The notes under the pieces are model-generated. The model ran no database searches. It saw only the letters and a program-made list of their open reading frames with translations, and was not told the origin of the DNA. Below, piece by piece: positions 46,731-55,722 of a stretch of DNA of 64,000 nt; position 1 is the stretch's first letter, and each line of letters starts with the position of its first letter. The position numbers and the translations under genes are program-made. Source of the DNA: Coralloluteibacterium stylophorae (GTDB taxonomy: Bacteria > Pseudomonadota > Gammaproteobacteria > Xanthomonadales > Xanthomonadaceae); NCBI RefSeq assembly GCF_018122625.2, contig NZ_JAGQFT020000002.1, positions 186,001-250,000 of the forward strand. Direction: 5' to 3'.

Positions 46731-48728
46731 TCAGTGCCAGATGCCTGCCGGCTCGGCCGTCACCATCGGCTGCCCGGCGCTGCACTGGAAGGCCTCGCCG
46801 AACGCCGGGAGGTTGGCCAGCGGCCCGTTGACGCGGTACTGCGCCGGGGCGTGCACGTCGGTGGCCAGGCGCAGCTTCAGCTCGCCCGGGGTGATGTGCT
46901 GCGCCCAGAGCCGGGCCCAGCCCTCGAAGAAGCGCTGGGTCGCGGCGGCGTCGGCCTGCGGTTCGGCCGCGCGCCAGGCATCCAGGGCGATTTCCAGCCC
47001 GGCCAGATCGGCCGCGTTCTCCTCGCGCGTCTGCGCGCCGCGCACGCGCAGGCCGGCCTCGGGACTGAAGGCGTCGTACTGCGCGACCAGGGCCTTGGTG
47101 CGCTGGTCCCAGGCGGTGCGATCGGCCTCGGACCACCACTGCCGCAGCTGATGCCTGCTGTCGACGTAGTTGCCGACGGCGTCGAAGGCGTGCGCCATCT
47201 GGTTGCCCATCAGCGCGCCGAGCGCACCGTAGTTGGAGGCGGCGTCGCCGGCGGCGTCGAACACCGGCGGCTGCATCATCGCGGCGGTCACCACCAGGCG
47301 GTTCTCGTCGAGGATGTACGACACGTCGGGGACCTGGGGCAGGGTCGGCCAGCGCCGTTCCGCCGCGTCGTCCTTGCCGATCCTGGCCATCTCCTGGCGA
47401 TGGCGCTCGGCGGCCACCGCCAGCACGTTGGCGGCGAACCGGGCGCGGTCGAACTGCAGCGCCGAGAAGTCGATCCGCCGCTGCTGCGGCGCGCCGATCT
47501 CGATGTCCAGCGCCTCGAGCTTGGCGCGCGCCTCGGCCTTGGCGTCGTCCCCGAGCCAGTTGGCGGCGTCGATGGACTCGCCCAGCGCCGTCTTCAGGCC
47601 CGCGCCGATGCGGTCCCCTGCCTCGCGCGCCGCCGGCGACAGGAACCGCTCGACGTACTCCTCGCCCACCAGCTCGCCGAGGGTGGGGTTGATCACGTAG
47701 TCCATCAGCAGGACCTCGCGCGGCGGCGCGCGCTCGGCGCCGCGCAGCACGTGGCCGTAGAGCTCGAGGTAGGGCGAGAGGAAGGCGTCGCCCATGTACG
47801 GCGCCATGCTGCTGGCGACCTGGTAGCGCAGGTAGAGCTGCCACTGTTCCAGCGGCACCGAGGCGAGCAGCGCGTCGAGCTGCTCGAAGAACCCGGGCTG
47901 CGCCACCGAGATGCTGTCGGCGGAGACGTCCTGCGCGTCGAGGAAGTCCTTGAAGCCCAGGTTCGGATAGGACTTCCTGAGCTCGCGCACGCCCACCATG
48001 TTGTAGGCCGCGCGCGGGTCGCGCAGGTCGTCGAGCCGGGTGGAGGCGCGGGCGAGCAGGATCTCGACCTGCAGGATGGTGCCGGACTTCGCGCCCAGCT
48101 CGGCCTCGCGCGTGCCCATCGCGGCGAGGATGGCCTCGACGTAGGCGCGGTAGCGGCCGAGCAGGGCCTGCGCGTCGGCGTCGGTCCGGGTGTAGTAGTC
48201 GGGATCGGGCAGGCCGAGGCCGCCCTGGCTGGCGTAGCCGACGGTGCGCGAGAAGTCCTTGAGGTCGATGTCGGCGGCGAAGTTGAACAGCACCGGCACG
48301 CCGGCCGCGTGCAGCTCGCCCACCACCTCGCCCAGGTCGCCGGGCCGCTTCACCGCATCGACCTTCGCCAGCAGCGGCTGGATCGCGGCGGCGCCGGCGG
48401 CCTCGATCGCGGCGGTGTCGAGGCCACTGGCCCAGAAGTCGCCGAGCAGGCGCTGGCGCGGGGTCTGCGGCGCGGTCATCGCCGAGTTCAGGATCTCGCG
48501 CTGCTGTTCCAGCGCCCGTGCGTTGAGCTGGTCGAGCTGGCCGAACGCCTCCGCGCCCGGGGGCAGCGGGTTGGCCGCGAGCCAGGCCTGGTTGACGTGG
48601 CCGTAGAAGTCGACGCAGGCCGCAGGAGCGGCAGGCGCCTGCGCGGCCTGCGCGAGCGCGGCGGAGGCGGAGGACAGCGCGGTGGCGCCGAGGAGGACGG
48701 CGAGGGCGAGCGGGTGGCGACGGGGCAT
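46731..48728 (-). CDS. M13 (neprilysin-like) protein with destroyed zinc motif
   Basis: Encodes 665 residues. A signal peptide (LALAVLLGATALSSASAALA) exports it. Overall it follows the M13 fold: FYGHVNQAWLAANPLPPG near the start and NITPGEL-like HITPGELKLRLATDVHAP near the end. The HExxH motif, however, reads N509-Q510-M-A-H513: the first zinc His is Asn and the catalytic Glu is Gln. The substrate-binding N-A-Y/F motif is also lost (VSYILDENRLVV). The third-ligand region E570-N-A-A-D574 remains. It is probably an inactive pseudopeptidase. It lies downstream of an intact paralogue on the same strand. Confidence 0.88.
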   Translation of the reverse strand: MPRRHPLALAVLLGATALSSASAALAQAAQAPAAPAACVDFYGHVNQAWLAANPLPPGAEAFGQLDQLNARALEQQREILNSAMTAPQTPRQRLLGDFWASGLDTAAIEAAGAAAIQPLLAKVDAVKRPGDLGEVVGELHAAGVPVLFNFAADIDLKDFSRTVGYASQGGLGLPDPDYYTRTDADAQALLGRYRAYVEAILAAMGTREAELGAKSGTILQVEILLARASTRLDDLRDPRAAYNMVGVRELRKSYPNLGFKDFLDAQDVSADSISVAQPGFFEQLDALLASVPLEQWQLYLRYQVASSMAPYMGDAFLSPYLELYGHVLRGAERAPPREVLLMDYVINPTLGELVGEEYVERFLSPAAREAGDRIGAGLKTALGESIDAANWLGDDAKAEARAKLEALDIEIGAPQQRRIDFSALQFDRARFAANVLAVAAERHRQEMARIGKDDAAERRWPTLPQVPDVSYILDENRLVVTAAMMQPPVFDAAGDAASNYGALGALMGNQMAHAFDAVGNYVDSRHQLRQWWSEADRTAWDQRTKALVAQYDAFSPEAGLRVRGAQTREENAADLAGLEIALDAWRAAEPQADAAATQRFFEGWARLWAQHITPGELKLRLATDVHAPAQYRVNGPLANLPAFGEAFQCSAGQPMVTAEPAGIWH

Positions 48729-48820
48729 GCGCGAAAGAGGTCCGTGGTGAGCCGCGGCAGTGTAATCGCAGGCATCGCGCGCACGCACCGCCGGCGCAGG
48801 CACTTCACGCCGGAAACGGG

Positions 48821-48846
48821 AACGGCCCGGCGGATGCCGGGCCGTT
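48821..48846 (-). terminator. terminator after the active M13 gene
   Basis: AACGGCCCGGC / GCCGGGCCGTT with a GGAT loop, 23 bases past the stop of the upstream M13 gene. On the minus strand CCCGTTTCCG follows. It suggests the second M13 gene is transcribed partly on its own. Confidence 0.7.
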
Positions 48847-48869
48847 CGGGCGACGCAGGTGCTGCCGGC

Positions 48870-50981
48870 CTACCAGATCACGACGCGGGCGTCGCCGCTA
48901 CGGACCATCGCGTCGCCCGGCTTGCACTCGAACGCGGCGGCGAATGCCGGCAGGTTCGAGGGCGCGCCGATCGCGCGGAAGTTGGCCGGCGCGTGCGGAT
49001 CGGTCTTGAGCCGCATCTTCAGCGCGTCGTCGGTGAAGTTGCGGCGCCAGACCGTGGCCCAGTTGATGAAGAAGCGCTGGTCCTGGCTGTAGCCGTCGGT
49101 CATCGGGTCGGCGAAGTCCTCGCCCTGCGCCCCCTTCATCGCGTCGTAGGCGACCGCCAGCCCGCCGAGATCGGCGATGTTCTCGCCCAGGGTCAGGTTG
49201 CCGTTGACGTGCTCGTCGTCGATCGCGACGTACTCGTCGAACTGGCGCACCAGCTTGCCGGTGCGGGCCTGGAAGCCCTGCGCGTCGGCCTCGGTCCACC
49301 AGTTCTCGAACGCACCGCTGGGCCCGAAGCGGCTGCCCTGGTCGTCGTAGCCGTGGGTCATCTCGTGGCCGATGACCGCGCCGATACCGCCGTAGTTGAA
49401 GGCGTCGTCGGCCTCGGCATCGAAGAACGGCGGCTGCAGGATGGCCGCGGGGAACACGATCTCGTTGGCCAGCGGGTTGTAGTAGGCGTTGACCGTCTGC
49501 GGGGTCATGCCCCACTCGGTGCGGTCCACCGGCTCGCCGATCTTCGACAGCGCCCACTGATAGTTGAAGCGGTCGGCGGCGAGCTTGTTGGCGACGTAGC
49601 TGTCGCGCGAGGTGTCCAGGCCCGACCAGTCGCGCCACTTCTCCGGGTAGCCGATCTTGGGCGTGAAGCTTTCCCATTTTGCCAGCGCCTTCTGCTTGGT
49701 CTCCTCGCTCATCCAGTCGAGGTTCTGGATGTGCGCCTTGAGCGCCCCGCGCAGGTTGCCGACCAGCTCCTCCATCCGCGCCTTCGACTCCGGCGGGAAG
49801 TTCTCGCGGACGTAGAGCTGGCCCATGGCCTCGCCGACGTTGCCCTCGACCGCATCCAGCACGCGCTTCCAGCGCGGCTCGATCTCCTGCTGGCCGGCGA
49901 GCGCACGGCCGTAGAAGGCGAAGTTCTCCTGCGCGAAGGCCTCCGGCAGGTAGGGCGAGAGCGCGTCGACGGCGTGGAAGCGCAGGTAGGCGCGCCAGTC
50001 GGCCGGATCGACCTCGGCGAGCATCTCGCTGACCTCCTGGTGGAAGCCGGGCACCGCCAGCGAGAACGTCTCCGGCGCCTCGACGCCCTGCGATTCGAAG
50101 AACGTCGACCACTCGAAGTTCGGCGTCAGCGCGTCGGCCTCGGCCACGCTGACCGGGTGGTAGTAGAGCGAGACGTCGCGCGACATCTCCTCGGTCGACT
50201 TCGAGGCCTCGGCCAGGCGCGTCTCGAACGCCATCACCGCCTCGGCCTGCGTGCGGGCCGCGTCGGCGGCGACGCCGGTCAGTTCCAGCACCCGGGCGAT
50301 GTGGTCGACGTAGGCGGCGCGCTTGTCGGACTTGTCCTCGTCGAAGTAGTAGGTCTTGTCCGGCAGGCCCAGGCCGGCGGGTGCGGCGTAGGCGATGTTC
50401 ATGTCCGGGTTCTTGAAGTCGGCCTCGGGGCCGAAGCCGAACAGCAGGCCCTGGCCGCGCGCGTGGGCGTCGCGCAGGAAGCCGGCGATGGCCTCCTGCG
50501 AGTCCAGCGCCTCGATGTCGGACAGCAGTGGCTGGATCGGGGCCAGGCCGGCCTGCTCGATGCTGGCCTCGTCCATGCCGCTGGCCCAGAAGTCGCCGAC
50601 CAGCTTCTCCACGCCGCTGTCGCCGTTGGCCGCGGCGTCCTCGGCGAGGCCGCGGGTGACCGCCTTCGCGCGCTCGTCGAGCATCTCGAAGCTGCCCCAG
50701 CTGGTGCGGTCGCCCGGCACCGGGTTGGCCGCGAGCCACTTGGCGTTGACGAAGGCGTCGAGGTCGTCGCAGACGTTCTTCGAGGTATCGAGGTCCGCGA
50801 CCTCGAAGCGTGCCAGCGGCGGCAGGGATTCGGCGGCGGGCGCGGCGGAAGTCGCCGCGGGAGCGTCTCCGGCGCCGGTGGCGGCGGATTCGGTGGTGGC
50901 GGCATCGTCGCCGTTGCAGGCCGACACCGCGAAGGCGACGGCGAGGCTGAGGGCGAGCGGCTTGAGGGAACGGGCGTTCAC
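48870..50981 (-). CDS. M13-family zinc metallopeptidase, lipoprotein
   Basis: Encodes 703 residues. The signal ends in FAVSAC, a lipobox, so it is a lipid-anchored envelope enzyme with a Thr/Ala/Gly-rich linker. The active site is complete: GHEMTHGYDDQG with His539, Glu540 and His543, and GENIADLGGLAVAYDA with the third ligand. VNAYYNPLANEIVFPAAILQ is the substrate-binding N-A-Y motif and its beta strand. The family cuts peptides below about 40 residues at hydrophobic sites. It is the likely parent of the inactive copy at 46731-48728; the two align throughout. Confidence 0.95.
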   Translation of the reverse strand: MNARSLKPLALSLAVAFAVSACNGDDAATTESAATGAGDAPAATSAAPAAESLPPLARFEVADLDTSKNVCDDLDAFVNAKWLAANPVPGDRTSWGSFEMLDERAKAVTRGLAEDAAANGDSGVEKLVGDFWASGMDEASIEQAGLAPIQPLLSDIEALDSQEAIAGFLRDAHARGQGLLFGFGPEADFKNPDMNIAYAAPAGLGLPDKTYYFDEDKSDKRAAYVDHIARVLELTGVAADAARTQAEAVMAFETRLAEASKSTEEMSRDVSLYYHPVSVAEADALTPNFEWSTFFESQGVEAPETFSLAVPGFHQEVSEMLAEVDPADWRAYLRFHAVDALSPYLPEAFAQENFAFYGRALAGQQEIEPRWKRVLDAVEGNVGEAMGQLYVRENFPPESKARMEELVGNLRGALKAHIQNLDWMSEETKQKALAKWESFTPKIGYPEKWRDWSGLDTSRDSYVANKLAADRFNYQWALSKIGEPVDRTEWGMTPQTVNAYYNPLANEIVFPAAILQPPFFDAEADDAFNYGGIGAVIGHEMTHGYDDQGSRFGPSGAFENWWTEADAQGFQARTGKLVRQFDEYVAIDDEHVNGNLTLGENIADLGGLAVAYDAMKGAQGEDFADPMTDGYSQDQRFFINWATVWRRNFTDDALKMRLKTDPHAPANFRAIGAPSNLPAFAAAFECKPGDAMVRSGDARVVIW

Positions 50982-51192
50982 GGGTTCGGTGGCTCCGGCC
51001 AGAAGGGCAGTCGAGGACGCGCAGTGCGCGAACGCGTCACTGTAGGCGGCGCCGAGGCGGCGGAAGGGTGTCGGAGGTCATGGCCGCGCGACCGGCTCTG
51101 CTAGAGTCCGGCGGGTTTGCCGCCATCCGGGGATCCCCAAGCATGCGCCCGAGCCGTCCCACGTCCCGTCCGTCCCGCCGCGGAGCCTGCGC

Positions 51193-51840
51193 ATGCGCGT
51201 GATCCTCGCCCGGCACGGCGAGACGCCGTGGAACGCCGAAGGTCGCTACCAGGGGCAGACCGACATCCCGCTGTCGGAGGTGGGCGAGCGCCAGGCACGC
51301 GCGCTGGGCGAGCGCCTCGCCGGCGTCACCATCGACCACGCGGTGGCCTCGCCGCTGTCGCGGGCGCAGCGCACCGCGCAGCTCGCCCTGGGCGAGGCGC
51401 GCGCCAGCCTGCTGGCCGCCGACGCCGACCTGATCGAGATCGGCCACGGCGACTGGGAAGGCAAGCTCGCCGCCGAGATCCGGGCGCTCGACCCCGACCG
51501 CCTGGAGGCGTGGCGGGTGGCGCCGGACACCGTGCAGATGCCGGGCGGCGGCGAATCGATGCCGGTCGTGGCCGAGCGTTCCTGGCGCGGGCTGGCGCGT
51601 GCGGTCGAGGGCATCGGCGCGGACGAGACGGTCCTGGTCGTGGCGCACGATGCGGTCAACCGCGCGATCCTGTGCCGCGTCCTCGGCCTGCCGCTGTCGC
51701 GGCTGTGGGCGTTCCGGCAGGCACCGACGACGATCAACCTGCTCGAAGGCCCGGACGTGGAGCATCTCGACGTGGTGCGCCTCAACGACTGCGCCCACCA
51801 CACGCCGCTGTTCGGCGAGGCCGTGCACCGCGCGCTCTAG
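51193..51840 (+). CDS. histidine phosphatase (phosphoglycerate mutase-like)
   Basis: Encodes 215 residues. The catalytic R-H-G-E-T is at residues 7-11 (ILARHGETPWN); the second Arg is in ASPLSRAQRTAQL; Glu is in IGHGDWEGK; the second His is in VVAHDAVNRAIL. It belongs to the CobC/GpmB/PhoE-like branch; the metabolite is not evident. A TAGAGT -10-like box lies at 51102-51107. Its stop is 13 bases from the end of the convergent dioxygenase gene. Confidence 0.9.
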   Translation: MRVILARHGETPWNAEGRYQGQTDIPLSEVGERQARALGERLAGVTIDHAVASPLSRAQRTAQLALGEARASLLAADADLIEIGHGDWEGKLAAEIRALDPDRLEAWRVAPDTVQMPGGGESMPVVAERSWRGLARAVEGIGADETVLVVAHDAVNRAILCRVLGLPLSRLWAFRQAPTTINLLEGPDVEHLDVVRLNDCAHHTPLFGEAVHRAL

Positions 51841-51853
51841 TTCCTCGACGCGT

Positions 51854-53104
51854 TCAGCGCTGGCGGCCCTGCCGGATCCACAGGGTCGCGACCCACTTCT
51901 CCCCGCGCAGGACCGGCTCGCCGGCGTGCAGGGTGCGCGGATCGGGATCGCCGGCGGCATCGAGGTTGTCGAACAGCAGCATCGCCCCCGGCGCGACCGG
52001 AAGCCGGATGTCCAGGTCGGGGAAGACCGTCGCGCCACCGGCCGCCGGCGCGCGCAGGTAGGCGATGACGGTGGCCGCGCGCTGGCCGGCGCCGCCTGCC
52101 TGAAGCGGCACCACGCGGCTGGGCGGGAGGTAGTCGCGGTGCGGGCGGTATTCCTCGCCGGGACGGTAGCGCAGCAGGATCAGCGGCTCGGCATTGCCGA
52201 GCGGCAGGCCGGCAAACGCGGCCATGCGCTGCTGCACGGCGACGAGGCCGATATCCTCGATCAGCGGATCGAAGCTGGCGTCGTGGCTGGTGCGCAGCGG
52301 CGCTTCCAGGCGTGCGCCCGTGCCCGGATCCACGGTCGCCGAGCGGTGCAGGTGCGGCGCGCCGAGCAGCATCAGCAGGTGCGCCTCCTCGGGCGAGAGC
52401 GCGCCGCGGGCGACATGCACGCGCGGCTGCGACGGATGCAGCCGCGCCTCGACCGGTGGCGGCGCGAGCGCCGATTCGAGATGCCGGGCGATGAGCGCGG
52501 TCGACGCCGGCGGCCTGCCGGGGGGCGGCCGCAGCGGCGCCGCCGAGCCGGTCGCGAGCGCACGGGCCAGGGCCTGGGCGCGATCGCGGTCCGGCGCGCA
52601 GCCGTGGCCGCGGAACAGGCGTTCGACGAGCAGGGCCTGGCCGATCGGGTCGCCTGCGCCGGCCGCGGCCTCCAGGCAGCGCGTGGAGTGCGCCTGCGCG
52701 GTCGCGTCGGCGCTGCGTCCGAGCATCACTGCGATACCGCGCAGCGCCGCCGGATGACCCGCACCTGCGGCCTGCGTCAGCAGCTCGGCTGCCCGTGCCG
52801 TATCGGGCGCGTCGCCGAGGCTGCCCAGGGCCAGGGTGGCGAGGGTGAAGCGGGCGGCGGCATCGCCGGCCTCCGCGGCGCGGGCGAGCCACGCCCGGCC
52901 CGCTTCCGGCTCGGCGGAGCCGGCGACGCCGTGGAGCAGGAGGCGGCCGAGATCGCGCTGCGCCGCGGCGAATCCGGCTCCGGCCGCGGCGGCGATGAGG
53001 GCGAGCGCCTGCGCCGGCTCTTCGTCCCGGGCGAAGCGCGCGAGGCCGTCGCGCCAGGCGCGTTCGGCCTGCTCGGGGCTCATCGGCGGCGGGAGCGCAT
53101 GCAT
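51854..53104 (-). CDS. Sel1-repeat / 2OG-Fe(II) dioxygenase fusion
   Basis: Encodes 416 residues. Residues 1-185 are Sel1-like helical repeats (AQRDLGRLLLHGVAGS, AWLARAAEAGDAAARFTLA, ELLTQAAGAGHPAALRGIAV). Residues 230-412 form a prolyl-4-hydroxylase-type domain: RYRPGEEYRPHRDYL supplies His and Asp, LHAGEPVLRGEKWVATLWIR the second His and the 2OG-binding Lys. The product likely hydroxylates a protein target recognised by the repeats, but this is inference. No signal peptide, so cytosolic. ATG 53104 or 53083 may start it. Confidence 0.85.
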   Translation of the reverse strand: MHALPPPMSPEQAERAWRDGLARFARDEEPAQALALIAAAAGAGFAAAQRDLGRLLLHGVAGSAEPEAGRAWLARAAEAGDAAARFTLATLALGSLGDAPDTARAAELLTQAAGAGHPAALRGIAVMLGRSADATAQAHSTRCLEAAAGAGDPIGQALLVERLFRGHGCAPDRDRAQALARALATGSAAPLRPPPGRPPASTALIARHLESALAPPPVEARLHPSQPRVHVARGALSPEEAHLLMLLGAPHLHRSATVDPGTGARLEAPLRTSHDASFDPLIEDIGLVAVQQRMAAFAGLPLGNAEPLILLRYRPGEEYRPHRDYLPPSRVVPLQAGGAGQRAATVIAYLRAPAAGGATVFPDLDIRLPVAPGAMLLFDNLDAAGDPDPRTLHAGEPVLRGEKWVATLWIRQGRQR

Positions 53105-53208
53105 CGGCGCATGATGCCAGCGCCGGCCGCGCCGTCGGTCCGCGCCGGAATGCTGCGTCTTCGGCGGCGAAGGACGGCAGGGCAGGCAGGGGCGACGATA
53201 AGGTCTAC

Positions 53209-53231
53209 AATTCGAGACTTGTTCTCATTCG
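53209..53231 (+). promoter_or_regulatory. putative Fur box of feoAB
   Basis: AATTCGAGACTTGTTCTCAT followed by TCG; read on the other strand, AATGAGAACAAGTCTCGAAT, it resembles the 19-bp Fur consensus. It overlaps a TACAAT -10 (53206-53211) and lies 12 bases before the feoA ATG, a place suited to iron repression. Confidence 0.55.
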
Positions 53232-53242
53232 TACCTGCTCCC

Positions 53243-53485
53243 ATGACCCTTGCGCAGCTGCGCCGGAACGTGCCGGCCGTGGTGGACTCCCTGGACGCGG
53301 CGCCGGGCGATGCGATCGCGCGGCGCCTGCGCGAGCTCGGCTTCGTGCCGGGCGAGGCGGTGCGCGTGGTCGCGGTGGCGCCGTTCGGCGGCGACCCCAT
53401 CGTGGTCAGCATCGGCACCACCCGCTTCGCGCTGCGGCGCGCCGAGGCGGCGCGGGTCCGCGTGACCGAGGCGGTGGCGGCATGA
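53243..53485 (+). CDS. feoA: ferrous iron transport protein A
   Basis: Encodes 80 residues with the SH3-like FeoA fold: RRLRELGFVPGEAVRVVAVA and PFGGDPIVVSIGTTRFALRR-type strands are the family core. FeoA is a small cytosolic partner that binds FeoB. Its stop overlaps the feoB ATG by 4 bases. Confidence 0.95.
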   Translation: MTLAQLRRNVPAVVDSLDAAPGDAIARRLRELGFVPGEAVRVVAVAPFGGDPIVVSIGTTRFALRRAEAARVRVTEAVAA

Positions 53486-55326
53486 ATGCATCCGTGGACC
53501 CGCTGCGCATTGCCCTCGTCGGCAACCCCAACTGCGGCAAGACCGCGCTCTTCAACCGCCTGACCGGCAGCCGCCAGAAGGTCGCCAACTACGCCGGCGT
53601 GACCGTCGAGCGCAAGGAGGGCCGGCTGCAGACGCCGGGCGGCCGCAGCGTGCTGGTCCTGGACCTGCCCGGCGCCTACAGCCTCGAGGCGACCAGCCCG
53701 GACGAGGCGATCACCCGCGACGTCTGCCTCGGCCGGCGCGCGGACACGGCGCAGCCGGAGCTGCTCGTCGCGGTGGTCGATGCCACCAACCTGCGCCTGC
53801 ACCTGCGCTTCGTGCTCGAGCTCGCGCGGCTCGGCCGGCCGATGCTGGTGGCGCTGAACATGGTCGACCTGGCGCGTCGGCGCGGTCTGGAGATCGACAC
53901 CGCGGCGCTGGCGGGGGCCCTGGGCGTGCCGGTGGTGGAGACGGTGGCGATCCGCCGCAATGGCGCCGACGGCCTGCTCGCCCGGCTCGACGTCGAAGCG
54001 GCCGCGGTGCCCGCGGCGCCGGCGCAGGATGCGGACCTGCACGCCGAGGTCCGCTCGATCCTGGCGCGCAGCGTGCGCACGCCCGCCGTCCGGGAGACGG
54101 TCGATGCCGGCATCGATCGCGTGGTGCTGCATCCGGTGGCCGGTCCGCTGCTGCTCGCCGCGCTGCTGTTCTTCATGTTCCAGGCGGTGTTCGCCTGGGC
54201 CGAGCCGCTGATGGAGGCGATCGAGGGCGGCATCGGCGCGCTCGGCGCGTGGACCACCCAGGCGCTGCCCGACGGGGTGCTGAAGAGCCTGCTGGTCGAC
54301 GGCATCTTCGCCGGCATCGGCGGCGTGCTCGTGTTCCTGCCGCAGATCCTGATCCTGTTCCTCTTCATCCTCGCGCTGGAGGAGTCGGGCTACCTGCCGC
54401 GGGCCGCGTTCCTGCTCGACCGGCTGATGTTCAAGGCCGGCCTGACCGGGCGCGCCTTCATCCCGCTGCTGTCGAGCTTCGCCTGCGCCATTCCCGGGAT
54501 CATGGCCGCGCGCACCATCGCCGACCCGCGCGACCGGCTCACCACGATCCTGGTCGCGCCGCTGATGACCTGTTCGGCGCGCCTGCCGGTGTACGCGCTG
54601 CTGATCGCCGCCTTCATCCCCGAGCGCAGCGTGTGGGGGCTGTTCAACCTGCAGGGGATCGTGCTGTTCGGACTGTACGTGTTCGGCATCGTCAGCGCGC
54701 TGGTGGTGGCGCTGGTGATCAAGTGGATGCGGCGCGACAAGAGCGAGCACTCGCTGCTGATGGAGCTGCCGTCCTACCGGCTGCCGCATCCGGGCGACCT
54801 GCTGCGCGGCCTGTACGAGCGCGGCATGATCTTCGTCAAGCGCGTCGGCGGGATCATCCTGATCCTGACCGTGGTGCTGTGGTTCCTGGCGAGTTTCCCC
54901 GCGCCGCCCGACGGCGCCACCGGGCCCGCGATCGACTACAGCTTCGCCGGCCGCATCGGCCACTTCATGCAGCCGCTGTTCGCGCCGATCGGCTTCAACT
55001 GGCAGATCTGCATCGCGCTCATCCCCGGCCTGGCCGCGCGCGAGGTGGCGGTGGCCGCGCTGGGCACGGTGTACTCGATGTCCGGCTCCGACGACGCGAT
55101 CGCCGCGCAGCTCGGCCCGCTCATCGCCGACCAGTGGACGCTGGCCACCGCGCTGTCGCTGCTGGTCTGGTTCGTGTTCGCGCCGCAGTGCCTGTCGACG
55201 CTGGCCACGATCCGCCGTGAGACGAACTCCTGGCGCTATGTCGCGATCAGCGCCGGCTATCTGTTCGGCCTGGCCTATCTGGCCTCGCTCGCGACCTACC
55301 AGATCGCCGCGGCGCTGGGAGGCTGA
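53482..55326 (+). CDS. feoB: ferrous iron transporter FeoB
   Basis: Encodes 614 residues. The N-terminal GTPase has G1 GNPNCGKTALFNRL, the G2 Thr in NYAGVTVE, G3 DLPGAYSLEA and G4 NMVD. The guanine-release spacer follows, then about eight membrane helices with the gate motifs LPRAAFLLDRLMFKAGLTGR, CAIPGIMAARTI and CSARLPVYALLI. It is shorter than E. coli FeoB (773), as in many xanthomonads. It imports Fe(II) under low oxygen. It sits second in feoA-feoB-Cys-rich. Confidence 0.97.
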   Translation: MNASVDPLRIALVGNPNCGKTALFNRLTGSRQKVANYAGVTVERKEGRLQTPGGRSVLVLDLPGAYSLEATSPDEAITRDVCLGRRADTAQPELLVAVVDATNLRLHLRFVLELARLGRPMLVALNMVDLARRRGLEIDTAALAGALGVPVVETVAIRRNGADGLLARLDVEAAAVPAAPAQDADLHAEVRSILARSVRTPAVRETVDAGIDRVVLHPVAGPLLLAALLFFMFQAVFAWAEPLMEAIEGGIGALGAWTTQALPDGVLKSLLVDGIFAGIGGVLVFLPQILILFLFILALEESGYLPRAAFLLDRLMFKAGLTGRAFIPLLSSFACAIPGIMAARTIADPRDRLTTILVAPLMTCSARLPVYALLIAAFIPERSVWGLFNLQGIVLFGLYVFGIVSALVVALVIKWMRRDKSEHSLLMELPSYRLPHPGDLLRGLYERGMIFVKRVGGIILILTVVLWFLASFPAPPDGATGPAIDYSFAGRIGHFMQPLFAPIGFNWQICIALIPGLAAREVAVAALGTVYSMSGSDDAIAAQLGPLIADQWTLATALSLLVWFVFAPQCLSTLATIRRETNSWRYVAISAGYLFGLAYLASLATYQIAAALGG

Positions 55327-55328
55327 CC

Positions 55329-55655
55329 GTGCAGGGTGGTGCGCTCTACGCCGTGGTCGAAGCGCTGCTGGTCGGCGCGGTGGTGGCGGCGTGCCTGTTC
55401 GCCCTGCTCCTGCGCTGGCTCCCGCGGACCTGGCTGCGCGCGCCGCTGGGGCGCTTCCTGGATCGTCCGCGACGGCCGGCATGGCTGCGGCGCATCGGTG
55501 CGGGATGGCATGCCGAGGCGAACGCACCCGGCTGCGCGAGCGGATGCAGCGACTGCTCCCCGCACTGCGCGGCGCACCCCGGTCCGCCGGCGGCGCCCCG
55601 CGACGAGGATCCGGAGCGGGACGCCAGGCGCATCCCGCTCCAGCTGCGGCACTGA
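55329..55655 (+). CDS. FeoB-associated Cys-rich membrane protein
   Basis: Encodes 108 residues from GTG 55329, two bases after the feoB stop. One membrane helix (AVVEALLVGAVVAACLFALL) is followed by a basic stretch and a cluster CASGCSDCSPHCA. That C-x-x-G-C-x-x-C pattern matches small Cys-rich proteins found beside feoB in many bacteria, here with a longer tail. It may hand over or shield Fe(II), or act in place of FeoC; this is inference. A strong terminator follows. Confidence 0.75.
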   Translation: MQGGALYAVVEALLVGAVVAACLFALLLRWLPRTWLRAPLGRFLDRPRRPAWLRRIGAGWHAEANAPGCASGCSDCSPHCAAHPGPPAAPRDEDPERDARRIPLQLRH

Positions 55656-55668
55656 GCGCCCGCAAGGA

Positions 55669-55698
55669 CGAAGGGCGTGCATCGCTGCACGCCCTTCG
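55669..55698 (+). terminator. terminator of the feo operon
   Basis: CGAAGGGCGTGCA / TGCACGCCCTTCG, a perfect 13-bp stem with TCGC loop, 13 bases after the Cys-rich gene. It also lies 24 bases from the end of the convergent DUF2147 gene and may serve both. Confidence 0.85.
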
Positions 55699-55722
55699 CA
55701 TCCGCAGCCTGGATGCCTGCTC

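Noticed and set aside
46668..51104. Plus-strand open frame of 1478 codons, the longest in the window.
   Set aside because: It lies antisense to the two M13 genes, which have full domain motifs. Its own translation is rich in Arg, Gly, Ala and Val with no domain. Long antisense frames are expected at this GC content.
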